A stretch of DNA of 64,000 nt from Phoronis australis (GCA_002633005.1 NMRA01000650.1:20850-84849), one strand, 5' to 3'; positions 26,301 through 41,300 are shown, numbered from the stretch's first letter. Notes: a model not told the origin generated them from the sequence alone. Made by a program: numbers and translations.

Positions 26301-29300
26301 ACTTGTCTTCTCGTAAAACATGGACAGATGTTCATGTTACGCATTGTACTTCTTGGGAGAATTTTCATGAACGATGAAATTTTAAAGATTTACTTACAAG
26401 TAGATGTTTTTCAAACAGGCAGTTGTTTTAAGGTTGAACATGTTATTATAATGTTCGGTATGGGTGCCATGTTCTATTACGCATTATTTTTTATTTATTT
26501 TGTCCATTTACTAACCGTGTGGTCGAAGTGGCCGTCCGCAAGACGAGAAGTAACACCAAAGTATGACTTATGTTAGACGTAGATTTTTTGTACCCCTCGT
26601 TGATTTGTCATAAAACAAATCGTGATCTTCCTTTGCATATGAAATACTTTGAGAAATCATTTTTTTAACATTTCCCTTTTTAAACACCATCCTAGGGTAA
26701 AATATCGACCATCTTAAATTTCTGCTACATTGATGCCCTGCAATTCCAAATAAGGAGACGTGTTTTGCCTTGTGTGTTGACATATGGTATTTTGGAAATT
26801 TGGAAATAAAAGAAAATGCTCTGACATGAACAGAAGTTAAACATATTTACAAACAAACCCTAAAAAGACCAGGTGAGCAGGCTAAATTCTGTTCATGTGG
26901 TAGAGAATTACTTCCAATATTTTAATTTAGCTTGTTTATCGGGTTCTAAGCCTCTAATGAAAGACATTTTGGAAGTTAATAGCTAAACATTCTTTGGACG
27001 TCAACACTAAATTTCATATGACTGAAATGTTCAAAACCAGATACATATTTTAGCATCAAATGGCTTCTGAACTAAATCAAGGAACGCTATTGTGATCGTT
27101 TTAATCGTGTTGAGAAATAAACATTGAGTTCACAATACATTAGTAACCATTAGAACAGAGCATCGGGTTTAAAGATCAATAATTGGCCCATGTCGCTTCT
27201 TACTTTACAAGCGTAATTCCCAGACCCGAGTGTTCACTAATTACATGTACCTACAGCAGGGGGAGAATCACTCGCAGTGATTAATTTCATGACCCGCTTT
27301 CATCATGAAAAGACAGCCACGCAACCATGACAAGAACATCCTTTTTTAAAACCACAATTGCGTCATCACAGTTAGCTAATATTCTCTGCACGTTAGAATG
27401 TTGCAATAATAAAACTGTACAGACTCAAAGTCTCATGCAACCTGAGGATTTTGCCACCAGTATCAACTTGCAATATGCCGATTGGAATCTCTAACATATG
27501 ATTAGCGAGTTTTTATATGTACACTTCTGGCAGATACCTGGCAAACATCTAGCAATTGGCGTTGCTCCTTTCATCACTTAGTTGTTGCGAAATGAATTTC
27601 AAAACAACACTAAAAGAGAACAGTCTCATTGATGTCTTTGGTGGTAAACACACGTCACGTGTGAGTATGAAATAGTGCAGAATACATCTTTGACGCGTTT
27701 CGTTGACTAGTATTTTTGGATACTTTTGCAAGTTTTCAGAAAGGCTGAAAAAAGTTCTGGAACACAACAGAATACGTGATCACAGGTCACAAAACAGCGA
27801 CGTTTCCAATAATTCTGTCACCATTAACATAACAAACTATCAAACTATTTGATGGGAAAACGTATTATGTTGAGATTATCCAATTACAGTATCCCAGACA
27901 GCATCGCATTGCTACTGTACTCTGCTCGGTCCCGTTGTTTGAACGCACGGTCGACGTAAATGCTGAGGATCAGCCTGTTTGAACATATTTCACATTGTTT
28001 CTTTTGATCGCAAACGACATCAAACGCTTGGATTACAACCCTGGGCTCACTAATAGCCGAACGGTAGCCACGACCTGTGTTTCAGCAGACTAGTTTGGGT
28101 TGCCAACTATTGCAAATAAGACGCGACATTTATTGGAACAAGCGCCAAGTCCTCTACAAATCGCCCCCTGTAACTCTTGATCATCTTCAATAAGGCGCCA
28201 ATAGCTTTGGCAAGCACCCACCTCTCATTTAACTCTCTGAAATTGATACTCAAATCTGCAAGACGCGTTTAAAAAGCGGTAAACTGATCAAAGTTTCGAG
28301 TCGCAGTGTTTAAAAGGGGACTGTAGTCAAAATAATGTTGCAGTTAATCGGTTCAAACATACAAATAAAACTCACATTTGCCTGACTTGCGTGCCAAACT
28401 AAAGCCAATTCGAATTCATGGTCAAAACACTGAATTCTGAAAGCGATCGCTGATTGGCTGATGCGTCAGTGACGTGAACGGCGGGGTATCGGCTGCTTTA
28501 CACATTCATTGCTTATGTCATATTTGAAGAGTTTACATCGTAATTTATNNNNNNNNNNNNNNNNNNNNNNNNNNNNNNNNNNNNNNNNNNNNNNNNNNNN
28601 NNNNNNNNNNNNNNNNNNNNNNNNNNNNNNNNNNNNNNNNNNNNNNNNNNNNNNNNNNNNNNNNNNNNNNNNNNNNNNNNNNNNNNNNNNNNNNNNNNNN
28701 NNNNNNNNNNNNNNNNNNNNNNNNNNNNNNNNNNNNNNNNNNNNNNNNNNNNNNNNNNNNNNNNNNNNNNNNNNNNNNNNNNNNNNNNNNNNNNNNNNNN
28801 NNNNNNNNNNNNNNNNNNNNNNNNNNNNNNNNNNNNNNNNNNNNNNNNNNNNNNNNNNNNNNNNNNNNNNNNNNNNNNNNNNNNNNNNNNNNNNNNNNAC
28901 TGGATGGCTAGAGTCCACATTGCCCTCGGCACAGTCACTGACACCAGTTGCACCGGCAAATTTTCGTCTGACGATGACGATGACTGGGTATCACTTTGTG
29001 TTGCCTCGGCTCAAACAGGTATCCCTGGTGTCCCGACATTTCACACTAAAATTTCTTATTCCGACAATATGAAAAACGCTACTTGATTGCACGCTAACAT
29101 ACTGTAGGACAATGACTTTGCCCCCGCCAAATACGTCACGAGACTAAGCAGCGCTCCAAGCCGATAATTTTTTTAGCTTCGTTAGAGAATATAAGTTTAA
29201 TTTTTGGTGTTGAATTATTTGTGAAATTAATCAACAATTCATAGAAAACTATCTAGAATTTATTCAGAATAAAGTACAGTTCCCTTTTAATGTTTGTAGT

Positions 29301-32300
29301 GGATGTCGTTAAGGTCAGAGTTACGGTTCCGAGATAGGGATCGGGGTTAGGGTTACGGTTCTGCTCTTATCCGTCTTGAAACTACGTGGCACTGGTGAAC
29401 GAAACGTTGCTTTTAAAAATAGCGTCTTGCCATAGGCTACAGTTTTCACGTGTACACGCGATCAATTGATACATTTGCCTATACTTGAATATTTTTAAAG
29501 GGGCATTTTCTTATCACAATTAACCAATTAAAGAGACCATGGCCAATCACCATCAAGTTATAATTCTTCAATTTGAGTTTTTTGAAATTTGTTTGACATG
29601 CAGTCGTTCTAAATGGGGTTTTGGACAAGGTTACAATATGGAAAATTTGGTCGTTGACATCAAGCGACTTCTAAGAACTGACTGTGAGCACATACAGTAA
29701 GCCCATTTATCATATGTTGGAGTCAGACTAGAAATTGCGTTTTGACTACATAGTTTTTTTCTTAAAATGTATTTCAAAATTTTTGGAATGTTTTGATTTT
29801 TCTGTAATTTTTTAAACAAGAGGAAAGTGAATTCCTTTGTATTAGATGTTGCGTGGTGGTACTTTCACGACAATTTGTTTAAAAGATATATTTGCCGAAC
29901 TTTCGCGTTCCATGCCTCTTTTATAAGTTTACTGACATACCACCACACATTTTACTTCTTGGGTGATTTTAGTAAACATTGAAATTTACAAGATTTATTT
30001 AGATCATTTCGAAAAGGCAAATGTTTTACCGGTGCAACATGTTATCATTGTTTTTGGTATGGAGGATATGACTCTGTGACACTTAATTTTGAATTTGTGT
30101 ACATTATTTATACGTCTGTTTTCTATATGTTTTCCAAGTAACCGTCGGGTCCAAGTGGCCGTCGGCAAGTAGAGGCGTAACATCAAAATGCAGCTTATGT
30201 TGAATTTGACATTTTTGTATTCCTTGTTTGCATGTCATAAAAAGGTCGTTATCGTTCCGTACTGAATATGAAAGTCTTGGACACCGCATATTTTTTACTT
30301 TCCGTTCTTTACGGAATATCAAAATAAAATGTTGAATAAGGTAAATCAACGATCATGTCAGTATTTTATACAAAATAGAAAATGGTGTCCATGCCAAATT
30401 AGAACATTTAGAATGTCAAACGAGTGTCAAAAAACTCAAGATGCAACCAGTTTCATGATATTTGTCATGGTCATAGTCTCTTTAATTGGCTCCTTTTGAT
30501 AAGGAAATGCCCTTTTAAATATATTCAAGAACAGGCGAATGTATCAATTTATCGCGTGTACACGCGAAAACTGGCCGGCAAAGCGCTCTTTTTAAAAGCA
30601 GCAGTTCACTTGGCCAGGCCACTGCCTCGACGTCTGGAGACTCAGAACAGCAGAACAATGCGTTTGCATTTTTGGCAAAATGGGAACTACGTGATGTATT
30701 GACTTTGCTGAACATCAATCTTGATAAGAGGAATGGTTTTGGTAAAGTGTGTTTAATTTGTAGAGAAGAGTTTGTCCTGTTCCAGGACGTTTTCTCACTT
30801 AGCAATTTGTTCAATACCATTGTCAATAAGAAGTTGAATTGTTAATTTCCTTAAACTACTTCACACTTCAGTTGTATTTTAATAATAACCTAATCCAATA
30901 TCATTTTTATAATGTATTGGTGTTCTGCCATAAGTCTATAATTCTATTCCCGATTGTTAATGACCCAAATTTGTTAGAAACTATTTTCGACCTCTGGGAG
31001 AAGTGAAACTGGACTTATAATTTAGTTTCACAGTGTTTTTGAATTGATACACTCAGCAGGTATTCGGGTAGACATACTAATAAAGCTAGGCGACCCCGTA
31101 AGTTTTACCATAGATTATAGACAACTATCTGTACTATAGTCTATGGTTTTACCCATATAATCGCTGCTTTCATATAGAGCACATTGCTGTCTATTACATC
31201 GTATTTTATGTAAAAAATATTTTCCGGCAATCTACATTTCGTCTTGTTTAGCTGGCTAAAAAACAAAAATTCAATTAATTCCTTTACTCTCATCAAATTG
31301 ATCTCATAAAGATTATTATTAAGTTTGAATAAAGTCACGTTATTGTCAATAAAAGTGATATACTGTAGCTTGGTTTAGCTATAACTAGTCGTCCAGACTT
31401 TGATAAAAGTGTTCATATTTCTAAGTTCATGTATGTCTTCGCACTGAGAATTATTAACATTAACGAACACACTACGAGAGTGACGTGACCTTGTTCTTTA
31501 AAATGATGATCTATACAAAACCACGAGTAATATATTACCTGGTAAACAAAATAGATTTGGTAATTGTGTGTACAATTGTGGTATTTCAACCTTTGCATGG
31601 CGAGTAATAAAAATTCACAGTGAAGTTAGTGATTGTGAAGTCTTTTACTATAACTTGTTCATTGTTTCTGCAGGGCCGCAGAGCACTTCACCTGGCAGCA
31701 GGGAAGGGCAGGACGGAGGTGGTGAGGGTGCTGTTGCAGGGTCGGGCCGATGTAGACGTGCAAGACGAGGTAATAGAAACTACTTGAGACGACATTAGGA
31801 TTAAGACAATGTTATCTTTGTTACAAAAGCTGTAGACTATCTGAAGTTTAAATAAATATTTTGTGTGTAAATGCACTTTTCATATCTCATGATTTCAACA
31901 TGTATTTTTCAATCTGTACCGTGTACATGCATCTTAAGAAACAGTGAGGTTTAAATTGTGTCAACACGTTGATATTTTTTGTATTCTTAATGACAATCGT
32001 CCATTCAACAGTACAACTTTATATTAAAAACGAAGCCAGTAAACCGGTGAATAAACACAACATGGCGGGATCGCTGTCAAGTTATGCAGGAACTCTGTAA
32101 TTTCTGGCAATTGACGTCTACAACATGTTCTGTTGTTACAGCGACGTTTTAAAATTTCCTGCAACACTTGAGTGTTGAAATCATTACAAGTATTGTAGCG
32201 TCTTAGAGGTGTCAGTAATGTTTCATTTATGTCACCTTACAAGTTCACTTTCCCCCTTGTATGTTAATTAGCTCCAAACGTTGATCGTCCATTCACACAT

Positions 32301-35300
32301 CTCCATTATATATTACAAAGGTGTGCTGGACACCGCTGTACTGGGCAGCAGTGGAGGGTCAGACGGACACAGTGAAACTGCTGTTGGCCAACAAGGCCAG
32401 TGTAGATGTACGTGATGTGGTAAGTAATGACACACAGGTTGTTTAGTTGAACTAGTTGTTTACAAAAGGATAGTTTAAAATGTTTAAGGACATATTTCCT
32501 TGATCTTTTTCTCAATTTAATGTCCCAAAAGCGCGACAAATTAAATGTTGTCTGCTTAACATTCGTGAACCGCCAAAGCTGCGTAGACTAGTAAAGACAA
32601 AGCAGTGTGACTTACCTGTACAGGTTAAATGATATATAAGGTAATTAAACTGTCCCTAATTCGTTTGAACGAAACGAGCATTACACCTCGATTGTCCAAC
32701 ACTTTACACAAGTTCACTTTCCGCCGTGTATGTTAATTAGCTCTTAACGTCGATCGTCCATTCACACATCTCCATTATATATTACATAGGGGGGCCAGAC
32801 ACCGCTGTACAGGGCAGCAGGGCGTGGTTATACACAGACAGTGGAGGTGCTGCTGGCCCACAAGGCCAGTGTAGATGTACGTGATAAGGTAAGTAATGAC
32901 GCACAGGTTGTTTAGTTGAACTAGTTGTTTACACACATGAAGGTTTAAAATGTTTAGGAACACATAATGTTGATATATTTTCACAATTCAGTGTCCTAAA
33001 ACAATGACAAGTTATATGTCGTCTGCTTTTCTTGGTGAAGAACCAAAGCTGCGTAGTTGTAACATGTTCTGTAACGTTTTAAAATCTGTAACGCTTGATT
33101 CTTGAAATCATTACAAGTATTGTAGCGTCTTAGAGGGTTCAGTAATGTTTCATTTATGTCACCTTACAAGTTCATTTTCCCCCGTGTATGTCAATTAGCT
33201 CTAAACGTTGATCGTCCATTCACACATCTCCATTATATATTACATAGGAGTGGGGCCGGACACCGCTGCACTGGGCAGCACAGCGTGGTTATACAGACAT
33301 AGTGAAGGCGATGTTGGCCAACAAGGCCAGTGTAGATGTACGTGATAAGGTAAATAATGACACACAGGTTGTTTAGTTGAACTAGTTGTTTACACAACCA
33401 TGATGAACACACAACATGTGACTTGACTGAATCATTCAATGATTTAATTAATCGTGATTTATGATTTCATTTTAAACATTGACATTTTTGCTGCATTCCA
33501 GCGAATGCAACTGATTTGAGAAGCCAGCAATGAATAAATCACTGCTTTACCGGCTTTAGGTGCAATGAAACTAATTGACGGGACACCGACCGAGGCCGTG
33601 TGAGCTAATGCTAAATTTCGTGTTTGCTGGCAGAAACTGTTGCGAAACAACCCGATTTCCATCCCACTGACAGGTGTTAGGGGAATCTTTATTTACATTT
33701 ACATAACTCAAATAATGATAGTCAATGTACAACTTCTGCCCTGACGGTGCTGTGGCCAAAGCGCGAACCTGAATTCGCGGCCCCCGACGCCAAGTAGACT
33801 TGCAGTTTCGTGGCTAATTCACCAACATAATCAGGTGCGCATTACTTTAGCTCACTAGTATAGTATTTTCTTGACTTGAAGTTTAGTTTCCAGTGAACTT
33901 TATTAGTTTATGTTCGTGATGTCTGATCAGTTTCCGAGCCACTGGTCGGGATAACGGTGGAGTCAATCCGACCGGCCGCGACGGGCCAGGATAACAAGCG
34001 TTTTGTGTTAAGAACTAAGAAAATCACTAGTCTAAACAACACAGATCTAGGCTCTCCTGTCTGTATCTCACGGAAAATAGTTCGAAATTATCTCCGAACA
34101 GACGCCAAACTCCTGCTAGGACCTCATTGGCCTGCCGAACTTTGTAGGCTACGGTGTGTCCAAATACCAATAAATCCATAAGAGCGAAATAAAACAACAC
34201 ATTTTTATAAGAACTCGGTGTATTTTTAAGGGTTTTACATCGAAGTTTGATGATTTATTGGTGTTAAACGGTGAATTCAAGCGATAAGCTGACACCAGTA
34301 ACCCTTGTTGTGAACTGCTGAACAAACTGCGTGTGAAACCGATGACGTCATCGGATAATTTTAACTCGTCCGTCTTCCGTCAGGTGTCAGGTAACGCAAC
34401 CGTACGTGTCGTTATGGAGTAGAACTACTCGATCTAAATTGATACAAATTAAGTTGTTTTTTTTGGGTGGCACGCTCCTTTAACTAATTATAAACAGTTT
34501 TTAGTTCACCTAGACTTGCACAGTGACTTGGTTCTTTACTTGCATTTCCACAGCACTCATTAAATGAATGTCACTCTGTTGTAATGTATAAGATCAAGTT
34601 GTTATATTTAAAAAACTTTTCAATCACGTGACTACATCAGATCAGAGGAACTTTTAAAAAATCCCGCACAAGTTATGTCTGAGCTTAAATGTCAGGTTTT
34701 AGTCTCGACCTGTTGAGTCACACCCTTCATAAGTATTGCAACTGATGTTGAAGTTTGAACTGGAAAAGTATAAAACTCGACGACTTGTTCACCCACCCAC
34801 ATCGCTATGTATAATGCTGATCAACATTATCTATTTTTGTTCATTTACTGTAGTCGGGTAACACACCGCTGCACGTGGCATCTGAAGGTGGACATACAGA
34901 GGTAGTGGAACTACTGTGCAGGGAAAGCGGAAGCGATGTCAATACCGTCAACAAGGTATCGCAAGAGTGTTGTACTTCTTGATTAGTTAAGACAGCAATA
35001 AATGTGTTTTAAATGGACTATGAGTTCGAGAATCTATTCATTCGTAATAAATATCAAAAATGATCTGTCTCCTACTTACAAAGAATCTCTTCTTCACTGG
35101 ACGTACCATCCCAGAACACTCAGTGGATCAAAGCAGCTTGTCTAATCGTAATAATTTGGCAGAAATAAAACATACCAAACGCGCCATCAATGGTCGAAAA
35201 CAGCCTCAGGTTCAGATTTCCTCACTTCATTAATTATAACACATGCAGGTTTTTATTCGGTTCACTGCAAGGAATCAGATGCGCGTTTAGGAAGGAAATC

Positions 35301-38300
35301 TTGGAAGGTTTTAGTCTTGCCGTTTAATATAACGATAATTTAGCAATCCATTTACCCATGTGTTTTATCCCCATGGCTTAACTGTACATGTATTTCAACC
35401 CCACCACACAACCGTGTTTGTTCCTGCCATGGTCGGATTTACTATTGTATGATGTTGAAATCTAGGGCGTGACTGAGGCAAAGTCACGACGCGCAAAAGT
35501 CCTTTTACCACGGTGCCAAGCCGAGCACTCTGAGCCTGGTAAACGAGCTGTAATCCACAATACATGTAAATCCAAAGTCTGTGTATATATGTGCAGCTTC
35601 TTTAAAATGTGTATACACTGAAGCTGAATTGTTTACGATTTGTTCGTGGATGTTGTTGTATTAAACAGTACCGTGTTTTTCACCTATCGTCTGCTTCACT
35701 TGTCTCAAAAATATGGTATCTGTTTTATGTTGTTGATCTTTCGTCTTGTTGTTATGTCAGCAACTTTTATTGTTTATTTGCGGAAATTTTAAAGTTATCA
35801 GAATGTATTTCATCAATTCAATGCGGGGCTTGTGTTGTCGTACCTGATTTCTTTTTGAAATATCTTGAATAGGTCTGGACGTGATTTGTGTTGGTGGCCA
35901 CGTTATCAAAAGTTTCATGTGTCAAACATACATTAACCAGTCCAAATATCTCATTTACTGCTTTTAAAATGTACAACAGAAACTTCAAAATGATGTGGGA
36001 ACTTATCCGAGTTCCACCACATTGGAGAATGAATACACCTGATGTTGGGAACTGATTTTACAGTTTTGTGGGTAGTGCTCACACGGTACTCTGAGTTTGA
36101 GTATTTGTTCATTTATTAACAAAGTATTTCATCAAAAAGACCTACATCTTGCTTTAAAACAACTCCTGTACATATTTAATCTCAGTTATTAAATCGAAGT
36201 GTCATTTATTTCTTTATAAGCCATGAAATGTGTTGGTGAACGCCATTTTCATTCAAACTGTTATTTTTGCTCTATGCAGTGTTCTTTAAAGTTCCTCTCG
36301 CGCAAGCCAGTGATGTCAGGATATTTTGCATTGGAAATCCCTTCGTAATCGCTACATGCAGTAACAAAACTACAATTACCGACTGCTTGTTATAAGTGAC
36401 ACGTTTTTTGCCCTTATAATATCAATACAACTATTTAAGTTCGCCAAATTCAAGCTGAAAGAGTTCAAATTTATGCCGGAATATTTTGCATAAAAATAGA
36501 TTAATTACGAGTGGGTGCCTGCTTTAATAAAAACCTTGAAATAGACAAATATATCACCGAGATGGTATTTTTATGTTTCAAAAGTCCAGGCTGATGCCCT
36601 TCTCCTGTTGTTTAAGCAAAAGATGGCGATATGTGAGTCTCGATGGTGTTCATGTGTCGGTGAGGTTGACTTTACTTGGAAACATGGAATTGATAGGATT
36701 TTATATTGATTACCCAAATTCAAAAAAACACGACTTGAGTAGAGCAAAAACTGTTAATTTTAGATCGATACAACGAGAAACAAAATCAAGGAGTAGAATC
36801 CTCGCTTTCCTAGGTTTTTACAAACTCCCAAGGGAATAACGGACTATTTCGTTTGCTCAGTTGCAGTTGATTAGGCGAATTTAGTTGGTCAAGGTGAATG
36901 CACTTTTGATCATTTTAATCATTTTGTTTTCCTTCCGACTTAGGCGGATATATTTGTGTACTAGTTGTTGGACATCTGGATGAGCTTAACAGTATTTTGT
37001 CTCACTCTTAACGTAAATAATGCAAATGACAAATCTGATTGAAAATTGTCACAATCAGTCAGGCAGTGTACGCTGTGTAAAAATAAAAACTAGGTGTCGA
37101 ACACACCTTGGTGCGTCGTCAAGCACTCGAGAGCTATCATTCATAATCTGAGTAAACAACGGGTTTTTGCATCACGTGTTCAGCCAAGCCAGCTCAGTGT
37201 ATTCTACATTTTTAAGTAGTTATAGTTATAGTGTATGATATATTGGTAAATAAAAATCCAATACAGTTGGCAGTCGACTAAATTAAAAAAATTCTTGCGC
37301 TTGGGCGTTACGACACTCGTAATCTTCGTTCGACAAAACGTTGTAGGGTCGTTTCTTCTGTTGCTGCAATCATTTCACTCGTTTTTTTAGGAGACCCAGA
37401 TTCTCCGCTTTTTATCAAGTTGTCACTATTCTTTCTCCAACACTGACAACTATGACAGGAGGTGATCTAAGTAACACTGACTATTTGTCACGGACTAAGT
37501 TATATTGTTATTTTTCACAGTGCAGACTCTTTAACAACACAACAACCGTAAAGTAAGTGGCAGTGTCTCTTGTTTACCGTAATGGCAATTATGGCTGTTG
37601 TCATAATTTATGAAAAAGTTAGTTCATTTTTATGTTTACGCTTGTCAACAGTGTCTTCGCTCTCCTCACTGGTCCAAAGTCATATTATTGAAATAACGCT
37701 ATAATACGGAAATTTAGTGTGGGTTTTTAAGGTGTCATACTGGTAACTGACATTCGCCTACAAAAAAGACGTAACTGACATTCGTCTTCGACTTTGTCAT
37801 CCAGTTAATAATCCTATATTTAATCAAGAACTGATTTTTCGCTAACTAAGCAACAAAAAACATTGTGATGGGTGTGCTCACTTCGGGCGCCAAATACCGA
37901 CCCTGGGTGTCCTTTGATGAAACCGCTACATAACTTTTCAATAAATCACAGATTCTGGATTCTCAAGTTGCACATTCTGTACCAATCTGAAGTAAAACTG
38001 AAGTTTGATGTTTCTGCTCAATTTGACTCAGGGTAAAGGAATTGCACGCCTTTCTTATTCTCCGCCAACGAACGCTTCCGGTTTGTGCATACAAAAATAC
38101 AGTATTGACGTTTTATGAAGTCAAACACGAAATTGTCTGCAACTGCATTCCACTCATTGTGTATGTCCAATAAAATTCAACCTAGGCAAAATGATTGTGA
38201 CTCGTAATGTGTCGAGTATATATTGGGTTAGAAACTCCAAATATTGGTATGTGACACCCCCAGTTCGCACGCAAATCTGTTGAAGAACGCCTGAAGAACA

Positions 38301-41300
38301 TCGTGCAATCTTGTCCATACTGATTTTAAAGCGAAAACTTTCAAATCTGCAAGCTCTGCCAATTTCACTGAGTCGGCCGTCGTGAACAGGATTAAACGAT
38401 TTCGTGAGTAAAAATGGACTTTTCAAGTACAATTTGGTAAACGTTGACGTGTTGCTTTAAAAGCAAAATTCTGAAGATATACCTATCACGATGCAAGAAC
38501 ACTCAGTTTAAGAGTTGGTCGATTGCTAGTGGGATTTTTGAGCAATTTTTTATACAAACGCAAAACTGAAGATGTGCTTGGGTCTGAACAATAAGGAAAG
38601 AATAAGAGACGATGTGACGTGAAATTTAAAGAAGTTGTCTACTTAATGCTAATTGAAATGGATTATCAGGGTGTATTGTACAGTCATGTTGTTCTTAAAT
38701 TGTGTGTTGGGCTAGTCCTTGAATTAAAATTAAAATTAAAACGCGGCTTGATTATTGGATCATCTAAAATTTGAAAATGCATATTGGTTTCATGTAGCGG
38801 AAGACCTCAGCGGTGAAAAGAAGATGGTCGGCGACATGAACTATTCCGCGAAAAAACGCTGGTGCGGCACTTTCCGTTGAAAAGCTTGACTATTACAAAG
38901 TTATTGTCAAACTGGTGCTCGATAAAATCAAAATCAGTCGAAATGGTTTAATTTTTAAAGTCTTTGTTGCAAACTGCCCATGTGGTTCTAGTATCCGAAA
39001 ATACTTACTACATAAAATCTTATTTTCGACACCCTTTTTTTACATTCTTTTCGCCTTTCTTGCCAAAAGCGATTTTTCAACCGTATTTGACCCTTTTCCC
39101 TGAGCGTATGATTACCGGTTGTCATCGGTTATTTCCGTACCCACATTTCCGGCTCATCAGTTCAGGAACTTGTCCTGAACGCCGCCATTTTTTCCTTGTA
39201 ACTGAATGTGCTATGGCTTGCTCGAAAAGTCTTCATTATATTGTTTTATTAGTAATATATCGTGATTCGTTTGCATATGTAGTGTATTTATAGTTTGTAG
39301 TTTGTGGTCGTTGATTTTTTGGAATGTTACGCGTACTTAGTATCGATGTTAAAATAGCATTGGTGTTTAGTTCCTTACGTAGGCCGGTCGAACCTAGGAA
39401 CCAATATGGGTCGAACCTATTTTTTTCAGTTTTATTTTTTTCCTTGTTTTGAAATAGTACTTTGCTATCATCGGAAAGGTAGTACATTCTACTCAGTAAA
39501 AATCGAAAAAGTATCGAAATCGGGGCAAGCACTGTACAGTTATTGCACGTTTTGTGGCGAAATTTGGGTCACTTTGTTTGGATCGCGTCGGCCATATTGG
39601 AGGACAACGGGATGAGTTACGAGTTTAAAAATTTGTGTAATTTGTTTTCGCCAACAAATTACGGTAACATTTAGTTAGACATAACTTTACTTACTATTCT
39701 TTACGATTTAGCAGTGTTCACCAAATTCCAGCCTCGCAGTTGTTACTCATTAAGTGACAAATGTGCTCACAATTCCCGTTAGACTTCGTCTCATTTCTGG
39801 CGGCACCTACAATGTCGACTTTTGCTGAACTGAAAGGCATGTTCAATCGGCTACTTTGTAATTTGTGAAGATTTGACGTTGATACATTTTGGCAAACGTT
39901 GCTACAAAAAAGAAACTTTGTTCAATTTTTGTGTTTTTTGTGTTTGTGGCCAGCGACCAGTTAGGCCTAAGGGTAGTCTTGGTGCAAAGCTGCCGCCCGT
40001 TCAGTAACGCTGGGACCTCGCTAAAAAGCAAGACTTCGCGAGAATACGTGAGATTTCGCCGTGTATTTTGAATAAGAACACGTGACTTTGACTAGGTTTT
40101 AGCAAGGTCCTAGCGTAGGTCATAGCGTCTACTGAACGCACGCCTGTATAGGCCTACTTACAAGCTTTATTTTGACTATAGTCTTCACTGGTTGCTGGTG
40201 ACTGAGGCTAACTAAAGTCTGCCGCGGCAGTGTTACACAGGACTAACCAGCCCGTAATTTCATGCAAGTATCCGAAACTACCCTTGAATATATGCAGCAT
40301 TTATCAGTTGACCATTTTACTTCGACAAAACACCTTGCAACCGCATGCATTTACCGTTCGCCAGTGTCTGGTCTCGATCCGCACCGGGTCCGATAGGCTG
40401 CGGTCCCGAGTCTGGCAAAATAATTGCTGTCAAAGTTTTTTCGCCACATTTCTTCGGCAAATTCGATAAAATTGTCCGTAGTTTGATTTTATTAAAATTA
40501 AGGCGCGCTGTCGATCATTTTATCCCCGTTTGCTTGCTGGTAACGGAACAGGCACTGCTCGAGTCGCACTGACGGCGTTTTCTCGGCCTGGGTTCCTGAA
40601 TGAATTGTACTTCCGGGTTCGCGGCAACTTCAAAATGGCGGTGTTTCTTCGGGTGCGAATCGTGAGTGGTGCGTTCATTTAAACTGTTTTCGAGTACGGA
40701 TCGTGTATAAGTTATGGGGTAGGTACTTCTTGGATCCGTATAACATCTTCTAACCATGTAATAAGGGTTAACAACGCGTGAGACAAGGACTTAATGTGTC
40801 GATGATGTACCTGATTAATGTGTTTGATTTTTCTCTGATATCTATCTCTTTTTAGTTCTGACTGAAAGTGTCTCTTATCTCAGTTCGGCTAGAGTAAACT
40901 CTCCACTAATCCCGGGGGACTTGATTCAAATGAATAATAACTCGATCGTTTTGGTTTTGCTTAATTATTTGTCATTTCTTTATACAATTTGAAGTTTCTG
41001 CGTCACGCAATTCCACAACCGTGTTCAGCAAATGACCCGTACTATGTAAGGCGATGTCGTTACTTTGGCTAACCAATCAGGACAAAAATTTTATGTAATG
41101 GTTAAGGTTATGAAGTAATGCTTCTCTAAAGAACAATAAAATGGCAAGCAAACTATGCAGCGAATTCCAAAACGGCGAACACTGAACACTGTCTGGGTGC
41201 GGAGCACCTGGGCTGTATGGGGTTGTGCGATGTGTTCACACGTATCTTGTTTTCCTTAACTTAATCATCATTATTTTCATATTAATAATAACATTGTGAC

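Larger units (their letters stand above)
32190..33400 (+). repeat. Tandem exon-intron duplication around exons 4-6
   Basis: Three units, with period about 460-470 bases, each contain the same 3' intron end (CGTCCATTCACACATCTCC then ATTATATATTAC, acceptor), an ankyrin exon, and the same 5' intron start (TGACRCACAGGTTGTTTAGT). The intron identity, which is not under coding constraint, shows a recent duplication. Confidence 0.9.

Noticed and set aside
28466-29072. Long open frames across 28549-28898
   Set aside because: They are open only because they cross undetermined bases.
29340-29365. GGGGTTAGGGTTACGG as telomere-type repeat
   Set aside because: Only about two degenerate units, so no interstitial telomere array.
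32306-33439. Three similar minus-strand frames (LVQLNNLCVI-type peptides)
   Set aside because: They are antisense shadows of the duplicated ankyrin exons and introns.
39236-39532. 98-codon minus frame and neighbouring small frames in intron 7
   Set aside because: Lys/Asn/Thr-rich translations of AT-rich DNA without domain or conservation evidence.
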